Below, piece after piece: positions 8,645 through 18,546 of a stretch of DNA of 55,426 nucleotides. Numbering within the stretch: position 1 is the first letter of the stretch; the number at the start of each line of letters is the position of its first letter. Both the position numbers and the translations under genes were made by a program. Source of the stretch: Nitratireductor aquibiodomus NL21 = JCM 21793. Lineage in GTDB: Bacteria; Pseudomonadota; Alphaproteobacteria; Rhizobiales; Rhizobiaceae. The stretch is taken from contig NZ_BAMP01000022.1 in assembly GCF_000615975.1 (NCBI RefSeq), positions 1 through 55,426 on the forward strand, read 5' to 3'. The notes under the pieces are model-generated. The model saw nothing but the letters and a program-made list of their open reading frames with translations, made no database searches and was not told the DNA's origin.

Positions 8645-8669
8645 CCTGCCCGCCGAAACGGCGGGCAGG
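8645..8669. terminator. Hairpin between convergent genes
   Basis: A perfect 10-bp stem, CCTGCCCGCC (8645-8654) with GGCGGGCAGG (8660-8669) and a 5-nt loop, lies between the stops of the integrase and the hydrolase. T-runs are poor on both sides, so it may be a weak bidirectional terminator. Confidence 0.5.
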
Positions 8670-8688
8670 CACCCTGGCTCGTCCGGGT

Positions 8689-9575
8689 TCAGGCTGATTT
8701 TTCCGCACGCCTGATGAAGGCGGCAATCTCTTTCGGCAGCGCTCCCGTTTCCAGAAGCGGGGCATGGCCCTGACCGGCGACCACGATCTGTTGCATTGTC
8801 GGGTGGCGTGCGGCCATCTCCTCAAGTGTTCGGCTGGAAAGCAGGCGGGAGTTTTCGCCGCGAATTGCCAGCACCGGAGTTGCCTTCAGCCTTCAAACAG
8901 CGGCCAGAGTGCGGGAAGGGGTGTGTCGAGGTCGATCGCTTTCAGCGGCTTTAGTAGTTTGGGATCGAAATCGGCGCGCAGGCGCCCTTTCTCTTCTCTG
9001 TAAAGCGCCTCGGTAAAACGCCACCAGTCTTCATCGTCGAGGGCCGGGAACGCTTCTCCGTGAATGGCCTTCTGGATTTTGACCGCCTCGGCCATCGTAC
9101 CGGGTTTGGGCGCGCGCTGCAGATAGGCGCGGATCTGGGCGAGCCCGTCTCCCTCCACCACCGGGCCGATGTCGTTTAGCACCACGGCTTTCATGAGGGT
9201 GGGGCGTGCGCCGGCCAGGGCCATGATGATCAGCCCGCCACGCGACGTGCCGATGAAGGCCGCATGTTCCACCCCAAACGCGGCAAGGCCGGAAACGATG
9301 TCAGCGGCTTCCACCGTCACGTCATAGCGTCGCCAGTCCGGGTCGTTGTCGGAGAGGCCGCGTCCGCGATAATCGAAGGCGATCACCTTCCGCGGGGTGG
9401 TGGCGTCGGTGGAGAGCTTTTCGGCAAGGGCATGAAAATCGCGGGCATTGCGTGTCAGGCCGGGCAGGCAGACCACCGGCAGGCCGGGATTGGCTTCGCC
9501 ATAGAGGCGGGCATGCAGCTTCAGGCCATCCTGCGCTGAATAGAAGACATCGCGAAAGCCGCGCTCAGGCATCAT
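8689..9575 (-). CDS. Alpha/beta hydrolase, frameshifted near 8890
   Basis: With one base restored (GAAGGGCTG read as GAAGGCTG) the product is 295 residues and a complete alpha/beta-hydrolase fold enzyme. Visible are the oxyanion region PGLTRNARDF, the GYRGRG-like FDYRGRGLSD, and the nucleophile elbow GTSRGG with S111. The acid and the His (GQGHAPLL) lie in the C-terminal part that is out of frame as given. Without correction the protein stops after WPLFEG and loses the catalytic His. The substrate is not predictable; such proteins act as esterases, lactonases or haloperoxidase-like enzymes. The start has GGAGG upstream. The two halves fit homologues without a gap, so sequence error is likely. 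Confidence 0.85.
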
Positions 9576-9654
9576 ATCCTCCAGAGACGTCCCGCATCAG
9601 CCAGGACGTCCCGTATCAGTTGTCTCCACGCCTCGGGCACAGAGGATTTTAGTA

Positions 9655-9697
9655 TCAGGCAGGTGCACCTGACGTCCGCACATGTGCGGTGAAACGA
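9655..9697. repeat. Intergenic repeat, copy A
   Basis: The segment GCAGG-TGCACCTGACGTC, CGCACATGTGCG, GTGAAACGA is closely matched at 12951-12987. Its centre CGCACATGTGCG is a perfect 12-bp palindrome. It lies upstream of the hydrolase gene and downstream of slt, and is followed by a hairpin-prone GCCCCGG...CCGGG stretch. It could be an operator, a small repeat element or part of a structured leader. Confidence 0.6.
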
Positions 9698-9740
9698 TGC
9701 CCCGGTCAACGATAGCCGGGTCATGGGGCGGGCAACTCAA

Positions 9741-11816
9741 TCAGCTTCCTGCGGAAATATCCGCAACAATGTCGAACTGGCCGGTAAGACGCATTTTGTA
9801 GATCTGCAGGTTCTCCATCACCCTTTGAACATAGTTTCGCGTCTCCGAATAGGGAATGCGTTCGATCCAGTCCACAATGTCTTCCACCGGCTTCCCGCGC
9901 GGATCGCCGTAGCGCTCCATCCATTCGGCCGCGCGGCTCGGTCCGGCGTTGTAGCCGGCGAAGGTGAGAATATAGGAACCGTTGAACCGCGCGAGCTGTT
10001 CTTCCAGATAGGCCGCCCCCAGGGTTGCGTTGTAGGTTGCATCGGTTGTGAGGCGCGCCCGCGAATAGGGAAGGCCGCTCTTGCGCGCCATCTCCCGTGC
10101 CGTCGCCGGCATGAGCTGCAGCAGGCCGCGCGCGCCGGCCGGTGAAACCGCCGCTGGATTGAACTCGGTTTCCTGCCGGGCAATCGCATAGGCGAGCGCC
10201 TGGCGGGTGGAAGGGATGGCGGCGGCTACGGGTATGGCACCCACCGGGTGTGCCAGTGCGCCGATGTCGAGCCCCCGGCCTGCCGCAATCTTGCCGACCC
10301 GCAGGGCGGTCGTGTAATCGCCGCGCGCCTCGGCCATCCGGGCGAGCAGGGTCAGTTCGCCGGGCCTGTCCAACGTCTCTGCCAGTTTTCGATAAAGGCT
10401 GCCTGCGCGCCAGACATGGTTGGTCTTCTCCAGGCTCTGGATTGCACGCACCATTTCGCGGGCGGAAAAATGGCGGCGGTCTTCGTCGTCGGGTTCCGGC
10501 GCATCGGCTGCAAGCGCGGCGCGACCGAGCCTTGCTGTCGCCAGTTGCCCGTAGAACGTTGCACCGAAGCGGGCAGCCTCTTCATAGGAGGCGGTTGCAT
10601 CCCCCGGAGCACCGGCCTCCACCGCCCGCCCCAGCCAGTAATTCGCCCGCGCATTCGAGATCGGGCCCTCGGCAATTTCCGCAATGCGGGCGAAATGCGG
10701 CGCGGCCTTCCGGGCGTCCTTCAGGGCGCGCAGCGCATACCATCCCGCGTGAAACTCCGCGTCGGCGGCGCGTGAGGGGCTTTCTGCCGAGTGGGCAGCC
10801 GCCACCCTGTAGGCCGTCTCCGCATCGCCGGTGTCGAGCAGTTCGCGCGAGAGCACGCGCCGTTCCACCCACCATTCGTCCGGATCGATCAGGCTTTCCG
10901 CATCCCGCGGCGCGGTCAGCATCAGCCTGGCAGCTTCATCGAAGCGCCCGGCACGGCGCAGGAAGCGTGTCCTGGCAAAGATATATCCGGCGCTGCGTTC
11001 CGCCTCGGGCACCGCGTCGAGCAGGTTTTCCGCACTCCTGTCACCACGAATAACCGCCGCCCATGCCTTTGTCAGGGCCGCGCCGCCGGCGCGTTCCGCA
11101 ACCCGTTCGGCCGAACGCACCCGCGTGTCATACAGCATCTGCTCCATGCGCACCCGGTGGTCGGTCCTAGAAAGCAGATCATCGAATGTCTCCAGAAAGG
11201 CTGTTTCACCCGTCGCATCGAGTTTTGCCTTTCGCCAGAATCCGGAGACAAGCGCGCGCGCCTTTTCCTCTTCTCCCAAAGCTGCATAGGACCTGGCGAG
11301 CACCATCGTGCCCTCGAGGGTTCTGGGCTCCGTGTCGCCAAGCAGGCTCACCACCACCTGAGGTCGCTGCTTCTCGCGGTAGAGCGCGCGCTCGGCATGC
11401 TCGCGCAGTGTCAACATGCCGGGCCAGTCGCCAAGCTCCCTGGCGATGGCCGCAATTTCGCCGCTCGAGAATGTGTCGCTCGCCGAAAGCGCCATGGCCC
11501 AGGTCAGAATTCGCCGTTCGAGACTGTCTTCCTTCATGTGGTTGCGAAGGGTGCGCGCGGTCGCCGGATCGCTGAGCGAGAGCGCATCGAGCCCCGCGAT
11601 CAGGGCGCGTTCGTTGGCCGATTGTCCGCCCTGGCCGTCCATCACATTCGGGCGAACGGCGGCGGTGTTTGTCAGCGCGTTGATGGCGGCTGCAGGCGAG
11701 TTGACCGCGTCGGGGCGTGCGAAAGGGATCGGGCCCATGTCCGGCAGGGCCTGCGCATGCGCGAGTGGCGAGACTGAAAGAAGAAGCAGCGAAGCAAGCG
11801 CAGCCTTTGTCGTCAT
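9741..11816 (-). CDS. slt: Soluble lytic murein transglycosylase
   Basis: A 691-residue exported peptidoglycan lytic transglycosylase that cleaves the MurNAc-GlcNAc bond with formation of 1,6-anhydro ends. The start at 11816 yields a clean signal peptide ([21 protein letters not shown]). A long alpha-helical superhelix (TPR/HEAT-like, about residues 60-500) precedes the C-terminal SLT domain. There the catalytic Glu549 sits in ARQETEFNP, followed by GLLQLMP and AGYNAGP, all family-1 motifs. The length is that of E. coli Slt70 plus a small N-terminal extension. It is divergent from dapA, which makes a peptidoglycan precursor, a thematic link often kept in rhizobia. Periplasmic. Confidence 0.95.
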   Translation of the reverse strand: MTTKAALASLLLLSVSPLAHAQALPDMGPIPFARPDAVNSPAAAINALTNTAAVRPNVMDGQGGQSANERALIAGLDALSLSDPATARTLRNHMKEDSLERRILTWAMALSASDTFSSGEIAAIARELGDWPGMLTLREHAERALYREKQRPQVVVSLLGDTEPRTLEGTMVLARSYAALGEEEKARALVSGFWRKAKLDATGETAFLETFDDLLSRTDHRVRMEQMLYDTRVRSAERVAERAGGAALTKAWAAVIRGDRSAENLLDAVPEAERSAGYIFARTRFLRRAGRFDEAARLMLTAPRDAESLIDPDEWWVERRVLSRELLDTGDAETAYRVAAAHSAESPSRAADAEFHAGWYALRALKDARKAAPHFARIAEIAEGPISNARANYWLGRAVEAGAPGDATASYEEAARFGATFYGQLATARLGRAALAADAPEPDDEDRRHFSAREMVRAIQSLEKTNHVWRAGSLYRKLAETLDRPGELTLLARMAEARGDYTTALRVGKIAAGRGLDIGALAHPVGAIPVAAAIPSTRQALAYAIARQETEFNPAAVSPAGARGLLQLMPATAREMARKSGLPYSRARLTTDATYNATLGAAYLEEQLARFNGSYILTFAGYNAGPSRAAEWMERYGDPRGKPVEDIVDWIERIPYSETRNYVQRVMENLQIYKMRLTGQFDIVADISAGS

Positions 11817-12052
11817 ACACAAACGTCCCGAACGTTGGACCCTTTGGGCAGCAGGAGCTGCTTCCAGAACAGGCAATATCGTTTCACGATGGCGCAGAGC
11901 CTGCGGATACTGGCGTAACACACCATCTTTGCAGGATTCTTGCGGGCAAGAGATGGCAAGACTATGGTGCGCCGCCTGATCTTCGGTTAGAAGCATCCGG
12001 CGCCGGCCTGGGCTGGCAGCAAACCATCAATTTCATTCAGGAGTTCGACATT

Positions 12053-12934
12053 ATGTTCAGGGGGTCTCTCACAGCGCTTGTGACACCGTTTGCCAGGGAT
12101 GGCAGCCTGGACAAAAAAGCGTTCCGCGAACTCGTTGAATGGCAGATTGCAGAAGGCAGCAGCGGGCTGGTGCCCGTTGGTACGACCGGCGAATCCCCGA
12201 CGCTCACGCATGAGGAGCACCGCGAGGTTGTCCGGATATGCGTCGAGGCGGCTCAGGGGCGCGTTCCGGTCATCGCCGGTGCAGGCTCCAATTCGACCCG
12301 TGAGGCAATCGCGCTGGCAAAGTTTGCCGAAGAAGTGAAGGCCGACGCGGCACTGGTGGTCACACCCTACTACAACAAGCCGACGCAGGCAGGGCTCTAT
12401 GAGCATTTCGCGGCTGTAGCCCGTGCCACGAGTTTGCCCATTATTATCTACAATATCCCCCCGCGTTCCGTGATCGACATGACACCGGAGACCATGGGGC
12501 GTCTGGCGAAGGACTTTTCCAACATTGTCGGCGTGAAGGACGCGACGGCGAAGGTGGACCGGGTCTCCGAGCAGCGCATGACCTGCGGCAAGGATTTCAT
12601 CCAGCTTTCCGGCGAGGACGCTTCCGCGCTGGGCTTCAATGCGCATGGCGGGGTGGGCTGCATCTCGGTGACAGCCAATGTCGCACCGCGCCTGTGTGCC
12701 GAGTTCCAGGCGGCCACGCTCGCCAATGACAAGGAAAAGGCGCTTGAGTTGCAGGATCGGCTGATGCCGCTGCACAAGGCGATTTTCATCGAGCCAGGGC
12801 TTTGCGGTGCAAAATACGCATTGTCTCGTCTCGGCCGGGTCGAGAACACCGTGCGTTCGCCGCTTGTGCCGATCGAGGCCTCGACTGCGGAGCGCATCGA
12901 CGCTGCCATGCAGCATGCAGGGCTGCTGAACTGA
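12053..12934 (+). CDS. dapA: 4-hydroxy-tetrahydrodipicolinate synthase
   Basis: DapA (293 residues) condenses pyruvate with aspartate semialdehyde in the lysine/diaminopimelate pathway. Catalytic landmarks are present: GTTGES (43-48), Y133 in [10 protein letters not shown], and the Schiff-base lysine K162 in [20 protein letters not shown] is also conserved. The length matches the family. The ATG at 12053 is preceded by AGGAG at good spacing; longer in-frame extensions upstream lack family similarity. It is divergent from slt and followed 121 bp later by smpB, probably in one transcript. Cytoplasmic. Confidence 0.98.
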   Translation: MFRGSLTALVTPFARDGSLDKKAFRELVEWQIAEGSSGLVPVGTTGESPTLTHEEHREVVRICVEAAQGRVPVIAGAGSNSTREAIALAKFAEEVKADAALVVTPYYNKPTQAGLYEHFAAVARATSLPIIIYNIPPRSVIDMTPETMGRLAKDFSNIVGVKDATAKVDRVSEQRMTCGKDFIQLSGEDASALGFNAHGGVGCISVTANVAPRLCAEFQAATLANDKEKALELQDRLMPLHKAIFIEPGLCGAKYALSRLGRVENTVRSPLVPIEASTAERIDAAMQHAGLLN

Positions 12935-12950
12935 CGCATTTTGCAGCCGG

Positions 12951-12987
12951 GCAGGGCACCTGGCGTCGCACAAATGCGGTGAAACGA
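12951..12987. repeat. Intergenic repeat, copy B
   Basis: Near-copy of 9655-9697: GCAGG-GCACCTGGCGTC, GCACAAATGCG, GTGAAACGA. The palindromic centre is imperfect here. It lies between dapA and smpB and is followed by a stem-loop (GGGCGGC...GCCGTCCC, about 12989-13009) and a second hairpin (GCGGAAG...CTTCCGC) just before smpB. Confidence 0.6.
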
Positions 12988-13055
12988 ACGGGCGGCTCTT
13001 CTGCCGTCCCAGGGAAAGCGGAAGTGCCACGGCGCTTCCGCCGCATTTGGAACTG

Positions 13056-13529
13056 ATGGCAAAAGACAAGAATCCCAACGTCAAGACGATTGCCGAAAAC
13101 CGTAAGGCGCGCTTCTCCTATGAGGTGCTCGATACGCTGGAAGCCGGCCTCGTCCTGACAGGAACCGAAGTGAAATCGCTGCGCGACGGTCACTCGAACA
13201 TCCAGGAGGCTTATGCTTCCATCGAGGATGGCGAGTGCTGGCTGATCAATTCCTATATTCAGGAGTATTCCGCCGGAAACCGCTTCAACCACGAGCCCCG
13301 CCGCAGGCGCAAGCTGCTGGTGTCCAAGCGCGAGCTGTCGCGCCTGGCCCAGTCGATCGAGCGCGAAGGCATGACGCTCGTGCCGCTCAGGCTCTATTTC
13401 AATGCGCGTGGGCTTGCGAAACTTCAACTCGCCGTGGCGCGCGGCAAGAAGCTGCACGACAAACGCGAGACGGCCAAGAAACGCGACTGGAACCGGGAAA
13501 AAGCAAGGCTCCTGAAGCAGCACGGCTGA
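13056..13529 (+). CDS. smpB: SsrA-binding protein SmpB
   Basis: A 157-residue partner of tmRNA in trans-translation, binding SsrA and delivering it to stalled ribosomes. The oligonucleotide-binding barrel shows the conserved [32 protein letters not shown] and [12 protein letters not shown] segments. The basic C-terminal tail ([15 protein letters not shown]) that enters the decoding centre is present. The ATG at 13056 gives the standard MAKDKN start. It follows dapA with a structured 121-bp spacer. Gene length is typical for alphaproteobacteria. Confidence 0.98.
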   Translation: MAKDKNPNVKTIAENRKARFSYEVLDTLEAGLVLTGTEVKSLRDGHSNIQEAYASIEDGECWLINSYIQEYSAGNRFNHEPRRRRKLLVSKRELSRLAQSIEREGMTLVPLRLYFNARGLAKLQLAVARGKKLHDKRETAKKRDWNREKARLLKQHG

Positions 13530-13561
13530 AGAGGCGCAGGGCGCCGCGCCGCTATCGGACT

Positions 13562-14227
13562 CTATTTGTCCAGAAACGCGTGTATATCACGGAAAACGCT
13601 CACGAACATCTCTTCCGTCAGACGGCCGGTGTTCGTGTTGTAGCGTGAGCAGTGATAGCTCGAGAAAATGGCAAGTCCGGCAAGCTCCTGATGCCCGCCA
13701 TGTGTGAAGGGATGGGCTGCAACGCGCCCGCCGAGCGCCCGAACGGTTGACTGATGGGCGATCACGCCAAGCGTGAGCACCGCTCTGAGATTCTTGAAGC
13801 GCTTCAGCGTCGGCGCAAAGAAGTGCTGGCGGCAGGTGTTGATCTCGGCGCCCACTGGCTTGTTCTCCGGCGGAACGCAGCGCACGGCGTTGATGATCGC
13901 CGTATCAACGAGGGACAGGCTATCATCCGGCCGGGCTTCGTAGCTGCCCCTGGCGAAGCCGAACGTCTTCAGCGTGCTGTAAAGAAGGTCTCCAGCGTAA
14001 TCGCCGGTGAAAGGACGTCCCGTCTTGTTGGCGCCGCGAAGCCCCGGCGCCAGGCCGACGATGAGAAATGCGACGGCGTCATCGCCTCCTTCGGGCAGGA
14101 AGGTGGGAACGGGCGCATTGTGCCATTCGGGTTCGCGGGCGCGCCAGTCGGCAATGAACTGGTGAAGGCGCGGGCAAAGTGGGCAGTCGCGCGGCGGCTC
14201 GGTTTCACGCGCCGAAACAGGTATCAT
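13562..14227 (-). CDS. Uracil-DNA glycosylase, family 5 (UDGb-like)
   Basis: A 221-residue glycosylase that removes uracil, and often other deaminated bases, from DNA. The N-terminal CPLC (C15, C18) plus later cysteines fit the Fe-S cluster of family 4/5 enzymes. Motif 1, GLAPGLRGANKTGRPFTGD (58-76), is of the family 5 type (GLAPA..GxNRTGRxFTGD) and lacks the polar catalytic residue of other families. Motif 2 is SYHCSRYNTNTGRLT. The gene overlaps the upstream NYN-domain gene by 4 bp (ATGA), so the two are probably co-translated. It is convergent with smpB. The family is confident; the substrate range is inferred. Confidence 0.9.
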   Translation of the reverse strand: MIPVSARETEPPRDCPLCPRLHQFIADWRAREPEWHNAPVPTFLPEGGDDAVAFLIVGLAPGLRGANKTGRPFTGDYAGDLLYSTLKTFGFARGSYEARPDDSLSLVDTAIINAVRCVPPENKPVGAEINTCRQHFFAPTLKRFKNLRAVLTLGVIAHQSTVRALGGRVAAHPFTHGGHQELAGLAIFSSYHCSRYNTNTGRLTEEMFVSVFRDIHAFLDK

Positions 14228-14814
14228 AGATCGTCGAAGGTCTCGTCTGCGTCGTCTTCGGGTTCCACCTTGCGGGAAGGCCGTTCGCTTGTTGCACGGC
14301 CGATTTCCTCGCGCAATGACGAGAGGTCGATGAAATTGTCCGCCTGCCGGCGCAGATCGTCGGCGATCATGGGCGGCTGGGACTGGATGGTCGATACGAC
14401 GCTCACCTTGCGGCCCTTGCGCTGCAGGGCCTCAACCAGCGTGCGGAAATCGCCATCGCCGGAGAAGATTACATAGTGGTCGACCACGTCGCTGAGTTCC
14501 AGCGCGTCGATCGCCAGCTCTATGTCCATATTGCCCTTGATCTTGCGGCGCCCGGCCGAGTCGGTGAATTCCTTGGCGGGCTTGGTAACGACCTTGTAGC
14601 CGTTGTAGTCAAGCCAGTCGATCAGCGGGCGAATGGAGGAATATTCCTGATCTTCCACAAGGGCCGTGTAGTAGTAGGCACGCAGAAGGTAACCGCGTTC
14701 CTGGAAGCTGCTCAGGAGCTTCCTGTAATCGATGTCAAATCCTAAGGCTCTCGAAGTGGCATAGAGATTGGCACCATCGATGAAGAGAGCAATTTTTTCC
14801 CGCGGATCGAACAT
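14224..14814 (-). CDS. NYN domain protein (LabA/DUF88 family)
   Basis: A 196-residue protein of the NYN (PIN-like) nuclease fold. Acidic metal-binding positions typical of the family are visible in FIDGANLYAT (D13), NMDIELAIDAL and FSGDGDFRTLVEAL. A C-terminal acidic tail (EPEDDADETFDDL) follows. Family members are thought to act on RNA; the substrate here is unknown. The ATG at 14814 has AGGA upstream and directly precedes the domain. It overlaps the UDG gene by ATGA. It is divergent from rpoZ. Confidence 0.9.
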   Translation of the reverse strand: MFDPREKIALFIDGANLYATSRALGFDIDYRKLLSSFQERGYLLRAYYYTALVEDQEYSSIRPLIDWLDYNGYKVVTKPAKEFTDSAGRRKIKGNMDIELAIDALELSDVVDHYVIFSGDGDFRTLVEALQRKGRKVSVVSTIQSQPPMIADDLRRQADNFIDLSSLREEIGRATSERPSRKVEPEDDADETFDDL

Positions 14815-15110
14815 CGTCAAAATTCCTGTTTCAAATAAACGTTCAGCGCTCAAATGAGAGGCTCCGGGCCGAAAATCGACCAAAAAGCCATCTCTTATGA
14901 GGAAATAGCGCTGGAATATGATTGTTCCAACCAATATATAAATTCGTCACAAATACAAGCGCGCGAGACGCAGGCTGCGCCGCCATCGCCACGCCCCATT
15001 TCCGTGTTGATCGGAGAGCGGGCGTTGAGCGTTGGCCTTGAATTTTGCGATGTGGCAGGCTATTGACGCGCTGGATTTCCTTGCAGATTTACGCATGAAA
15101 GGGGCACTGA
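14815..15110. other. Divergent promoter region, NYN gene / rpoZ
   Basis: 296 bp, AT-rich in the middle (about 14900-14955), which should carry promoters for both directions. A TTGACG at 15063-15068 could be a -35 for rpoZ, but I cannot identify a matching -10. No gene is seen. Confidence 0.4.
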
Positions 15111-15509
15111 ATGGCCCGTGTGACCGTTGAAGACTGTATCGACAAGGTCGATAACCGCTTTGAGCTCGTGCTTCTGGCCGGCCATCGCGCCCGTCAGATT
15201 TCGCAGGGTGAGGCGATCACCGTCGACCGCGACAACGACAAGAACCCTGTCGTTGCGCTGCGCGAGATTGCCGATGAAACCCTGTCGCCTGGCGATCTCA
15301 AAGAAGATCTGATCCATTCGCTGCAGAAGCATGTCGAGGTGGACGAGCCCGAGGCTGACCTGCCCGAGATCAGCGAGCCGGCCGCCGCTTCCGCCGAAGC
15401 CGGTGCCGATCAGCCGGAGGAAGAGATTTCCTTCGACCGCATGAGCGAGGAAGATCTGCTTGCCGGTATCGAAGGCCTCGTTCCGCCGGAAAAAAGCGAC
15501 GATTTCTGA
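15111..15509 (+). CDS. rpoZ: DNA-directed RNA polymerase omega subunit
   Basis: A 132-residue omega subunit that helps assemble beta' into RNA polymerase and forms part of a ppGpp site in proteobacteria. The conserved core [20 protein letters not shown], then RARQIS and [11 protein letters not shown], is intact. The acidic C-terminal extension (about 60 residues, [11 protein letters not shown]...) is typical of alphaproteobacteria. The next gene is the ppGpp synthetase/hydrolase, a functionally meaningful and conserved pairing, although a terminator lies between. Confidence 0.97.
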   Translation: MARVTVEDCIDKVDNRFELVLLAGHRARQISQGEAITVDRDNDKNPVVALREIADETLSPGDLKEDLIHSLQKHVEVDEPEADLPEISEPAAASAEAGADQPEEEISFDRMSEEDLLAGIEGLVPPEKSDDF

Positions 15510-15567
15510 TCGATACGGATGTTCGGCGCGGCATTCTCTTCCTTGCCGAAACATTCTTGCCTATCTT

Positions 15568-15607
15568 AAACATGCGCCGTGAATTTCGCGGCGCATGTTT
15601 TGCTTTG
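15568..15607 (+). terminator. Rho-independent terminator of rpoZ
   Basis: A perfect 12-bp stem, AAACATGCGCCG (15568-15579) with CGGCGCATGTTT (15589-15600), followed by TGCTTTG. It lies 58 bp after rpoZ and 36 bp before rsh, so rsh may be only partly dependent on read-through. Confidence 0.8.
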
Positions 15608-15642
15608 CGTAGATAACAACAACAAAAACGAGGAAGCCGCCC

Positions 15643-17894
15643 ATGATGCGTCAATACGAGCTTGTCGAGCGTGTCCAGCGCTACAAGCCGGACGTCAATG
15701 AGGCGCTACTCAACAAGGCTTATGTCTACGCAATGCAGAAGCACGGCCACCAGCGCCGTGCCTCCGGCGATCCGTATTTCTCGCATCCGCTGGAAGTTGC
15801 CGCTATCCTGACCGACATGCATCTGGACGAGGCGACGATCGCTGTCGCCCTGTTGCATGACACCATTGAGGACACCAGCGCCACGCGGGACGAGATCGAC
15901 GAGCTGTTCGGTCCGGATATCGGCAAGCTGGTTGAAGGGCTGACCAAGCTGAAGCGTCTCGACCTCGTGTCGAAGAAGGCGCACCAGGCGGAAAACCTGC
16001 GCAAACTCCTGCTGGCCATCTCGGAGGATGTCCGCGTCCTTTTAGTGAAACTCGCGGACCGCCTGCACAATATGCGCACGCTCGACCATGTTCCCGAGCA
16101 CAAAAGGCTGCGCATCGCCGAAGAGACGATGGACATCTATGCGCCGCTCGCCGGACGCATGGGCATGCAGGATATGCGCGAAGAGCTCGAGGAACTGGCC
16201 TTCCGGCATATCAACCCGGAGCTTTCCGCGCGGTCACCGAGCGGCTTGCCGAGTTTTTCGAGCGCAATCGTGGGGTCATCAAGGCCATTGAGGAGGCGCT
16301 GTCGCATCTCTTCGCCGAACATCAGATAGAGGCGACGGTAAAGAGTCGTCAGAAGAAGCCCTGGTCGGTGTTCCGCAAGATGGAGACCAAGGCGCTTTCC
16401 TTCGAGCAACTGTCCGACATTTTCGGCTTCCGCGTGCTCGTCGACAGCATCGAGGACTGCTATCGCGCCCTTGGGGTCATCCATTCCACTTGGTCGATGG
16501 TGCCGGGCCGGTTCAAGGACTACATCTCCACCCCCAAGCAGAACGACTACAGGTCGATCCATACGACGATCGTCGGCCCGTCGCGCCAGCGTGTCGAACT
16601 GCAGATTCGCACCTATGACATGCACGGCATTGCCGAATACGGCGTGGCGGCCCATTCGATCTACAAGGATTTCGGCGGCAAGGTGAACGGCGCGGATCAC
16701 CGTATCTCGCGTGACACCAATGCTTATGCGTGGCTGAGGCGCACCATCGAGGCGCTTTCCGAAGGCGATACGCCCGAAGATTTTCTGGAGAACACCAAGC
16801 TGGAACTGTTCCAGGACCAGGTGTTCTGCTTCACGCCCAAGGGGCGGCTGATCGCGCTTCCACGTGGCGCAACGCCCATCGACTTTGCCTATGCGGTTCA
16901 CACCGAGGTGGGCGACACCTGTGTGGGCGCAAAGGTCAATGGCCGCATCATGCCGTTGATGACCGAGCTGAAGAACGGCGACGAGGTGGAGATCATCCGT
17001 TCCAAGGCGCAGGTGCCGCCGGCGGCCTGGGAATCGGTCGTGGTCACGGGCAAGGCGCGCGCCGCCATCCGCCGCGCGACACGAAACGCGATCCGCAAAC
17101 AGTATTCAGGCCTTGGCGCGCGTATTCTTGAGCGAGCCTTCGAGCGCGCAGGCAAGAGTTTCTCCCGCGACGGCCTCAAGCCGGTTCTCCACCGCCTTGG
17201 GCGTCAGGATGTGGAGGATGTTCTGGCGGCGGTCGGGCGCGGCGAACTTTCGTCGCAGGATGTCGTGCGCGCGGTGTTTCCCGACTACAAGGACGAACGC
17301 GTGACACAGGCGCCGAAGGAGCGCGAGGAGGGCTGGTTCAATCTGCGCAATGCCGCCGGCATGCTGTTTCAGATTCCCGGTCGCTCGTCGCGCAAGGCCA
17401 AGCGTGCCAAGGAAAGCGCTGCCCCATCGGACAAAGGGGTAGGGGGCGCTCTGCCGATCCGTGGCGTTTCGGGTGATCTGCCCGTCAGTTTCGCTCCCGA
17501 AGGCGCGGTGCCCGGGGACCGAATTGTGGGCATTCTCCATCCGGGGTCGGGCATCACCATCTATCCAATCCAGTCGCCGGCGCTGACCGCCTTCGACGAC
17601 CAGCCGGAGCGCTGGATAGACGTGCGCTGGGACATCGACGAGAACACGAAGGAGCGGTTCCCCGTCCGCATGTCCGTCACAGCCATAAACGAACCTGGCT
17701 CGCTGGCGGAAATCGCGCAGGTGATTGCGTCGAACGACGCCAACATTCACACGCTCGCCATGGAGCGAACCGCTCCTGATTTCACCGAGATGCTGTTCGA
17801 TCTCGAGGTCTGGGACCTAAAGCACCTGACCCGCCTCGTCTCACAGCTGAAGGAAATCAGCTGCGTAAGCGACGCACATCGGGTGAATGGCTAG
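15643..17894 (+). CDS. rsh: Bifunctional (p)ppGpp synthetase/hydrolase, frameshifted near 16221
   Basis: Restoring one G (GAGGCTTTC read as GAGCTTTC) gives a 750-residue RelA/SpoT protein, the single stringent-response enzyme of rhizobia. The N-terminal HD hydrolase has HDTIED (72-77) and KLADRLHNMRTL. The synthetase has RPGRFKDYIS, then PKQNDYRSIHT. TGS (VFCFTPKGRLIALPRGATP) and C-terminal ACT domains follow. Both catalytic domains look complete, so synthesis and hydrolysis of (p)ppGpp are expected. Uncorrected, the frame shifts between the hydrolase and synthetase domains. The surrounding protein sequence aligns without loss (NPE-A-FRAVTERLAEFF), which points to sequence error. Confidence 0.93.
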
Positions 17895-18006
17895 GGTCCT
17901 GACCCTGGCAGCTGTGCCGAAAGCACGGCCCGTCCGGATCCGTGCCATCGGCAGATCGAAGTGCTGTTTCGTCCGAAATGAGTAGCCCGGGAACGACCAG
18001 GATAAG

Positions 18007-18023
18007 TTGACCCCTTGAGGGTC
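18007..18023 (+). promoter_or_regulatory. Dyad near a -35-like hexamer upstream of the His-rich gene
   Basis: TTGACC (18007-18012) overlaps the short dyad GACCC-CTTGA-GGGTC (18009-18023), 19 bp before the next start codon. The arrangement resembles metal-responsive MerR-type operators only loosely, and no good -10 is visible. Confidence 0.25.
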
Positions 18024-18041
18024 CGGCGCCCAACATCCTGA

Positions 18042-18437
18042 ATGCACAGTGGTCAGAAACACCAGTCTTTGGAGTTATTGAGAGGTGGATTAGCCGCTCT
18101 CACTCTGATCGCCCTTGTGCTGTTTCCTTTTGGTGGTGTGCACATGCACGTGACCCCGCCAGCCGCTGCGGCGGATATCTCCTCCAGTCACGCCGTTTCC
18201 CACACGCAGGATCACGCACACGAACACGGCAATGAGCATGGCGACGAGGCGCACGGCAGCACGGGGTCTGCCGATACGGAATGCTGTATGGCCCACTGCA
18301 TGCCGATTGACAGCCTGAAGCATGAAATCATGGTCCATGCGCGGTTTGACGCCTGTTTCGCTGCGGGGCCCATGGCTGCACTCTGTTCCAATCTGGTGGA
18401 AAAGCCGCTCAAGCCTCCACGCAAAAAGCTCTCCTGA
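18042..18437 (+). CDS. Small exported His/Cys-rich protein, possibly DUF2946/CopL-like
   Basis: A 131-residue protein with one N-terminal hydrophobic segment (about residues 16-36, LALTLIALVLFPFGG region) and a His-rich stretch (HTQDHAHEHGNEHGDEAHG) followed by TECCMAHCMP. The C-terminus ends in a Pro/basic tail (PLKPPRKK). The pattern of a signal or anchor segment, His cluster and Cys motif suggests periplasmic metal binding, perhaps copper, as in DUF2946/CopL-like proteins. This is inferred from composition only. No known copper transporter or oxidase gene is adjacent. It is followed 109 bp later by a methyltransferase-like gene. Confidence 0.55.
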   Translation: MHSGQKHQSLELLRGGLAALTLIALVLFPFGGVHMHVTPPAAAADISSSHAVSHTQDHAHEHGNEHGDEAHGSTGSADTECCMAHCMPIDSLKHEIMVHARFDACFAAGPMAALCSNLVEKPLKPPRKKLS

Positions 18438-18546
18438 ACCGTCCGGTCATATTCGCCGGCCACGTCGGCTCCCGATGCGTCCTGCATCGGAAGCGGGCGC
18501 TGCCAGCATGACGGGCGCACGCTACTCATGTTCAAGAGAGGCTGAA

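Noticed and set aside
10791..11777. Open frame of 328 codons on the plus strand
   Set aside because: Lies fully opposite slt, with no ribosome binding site and no known motifs.
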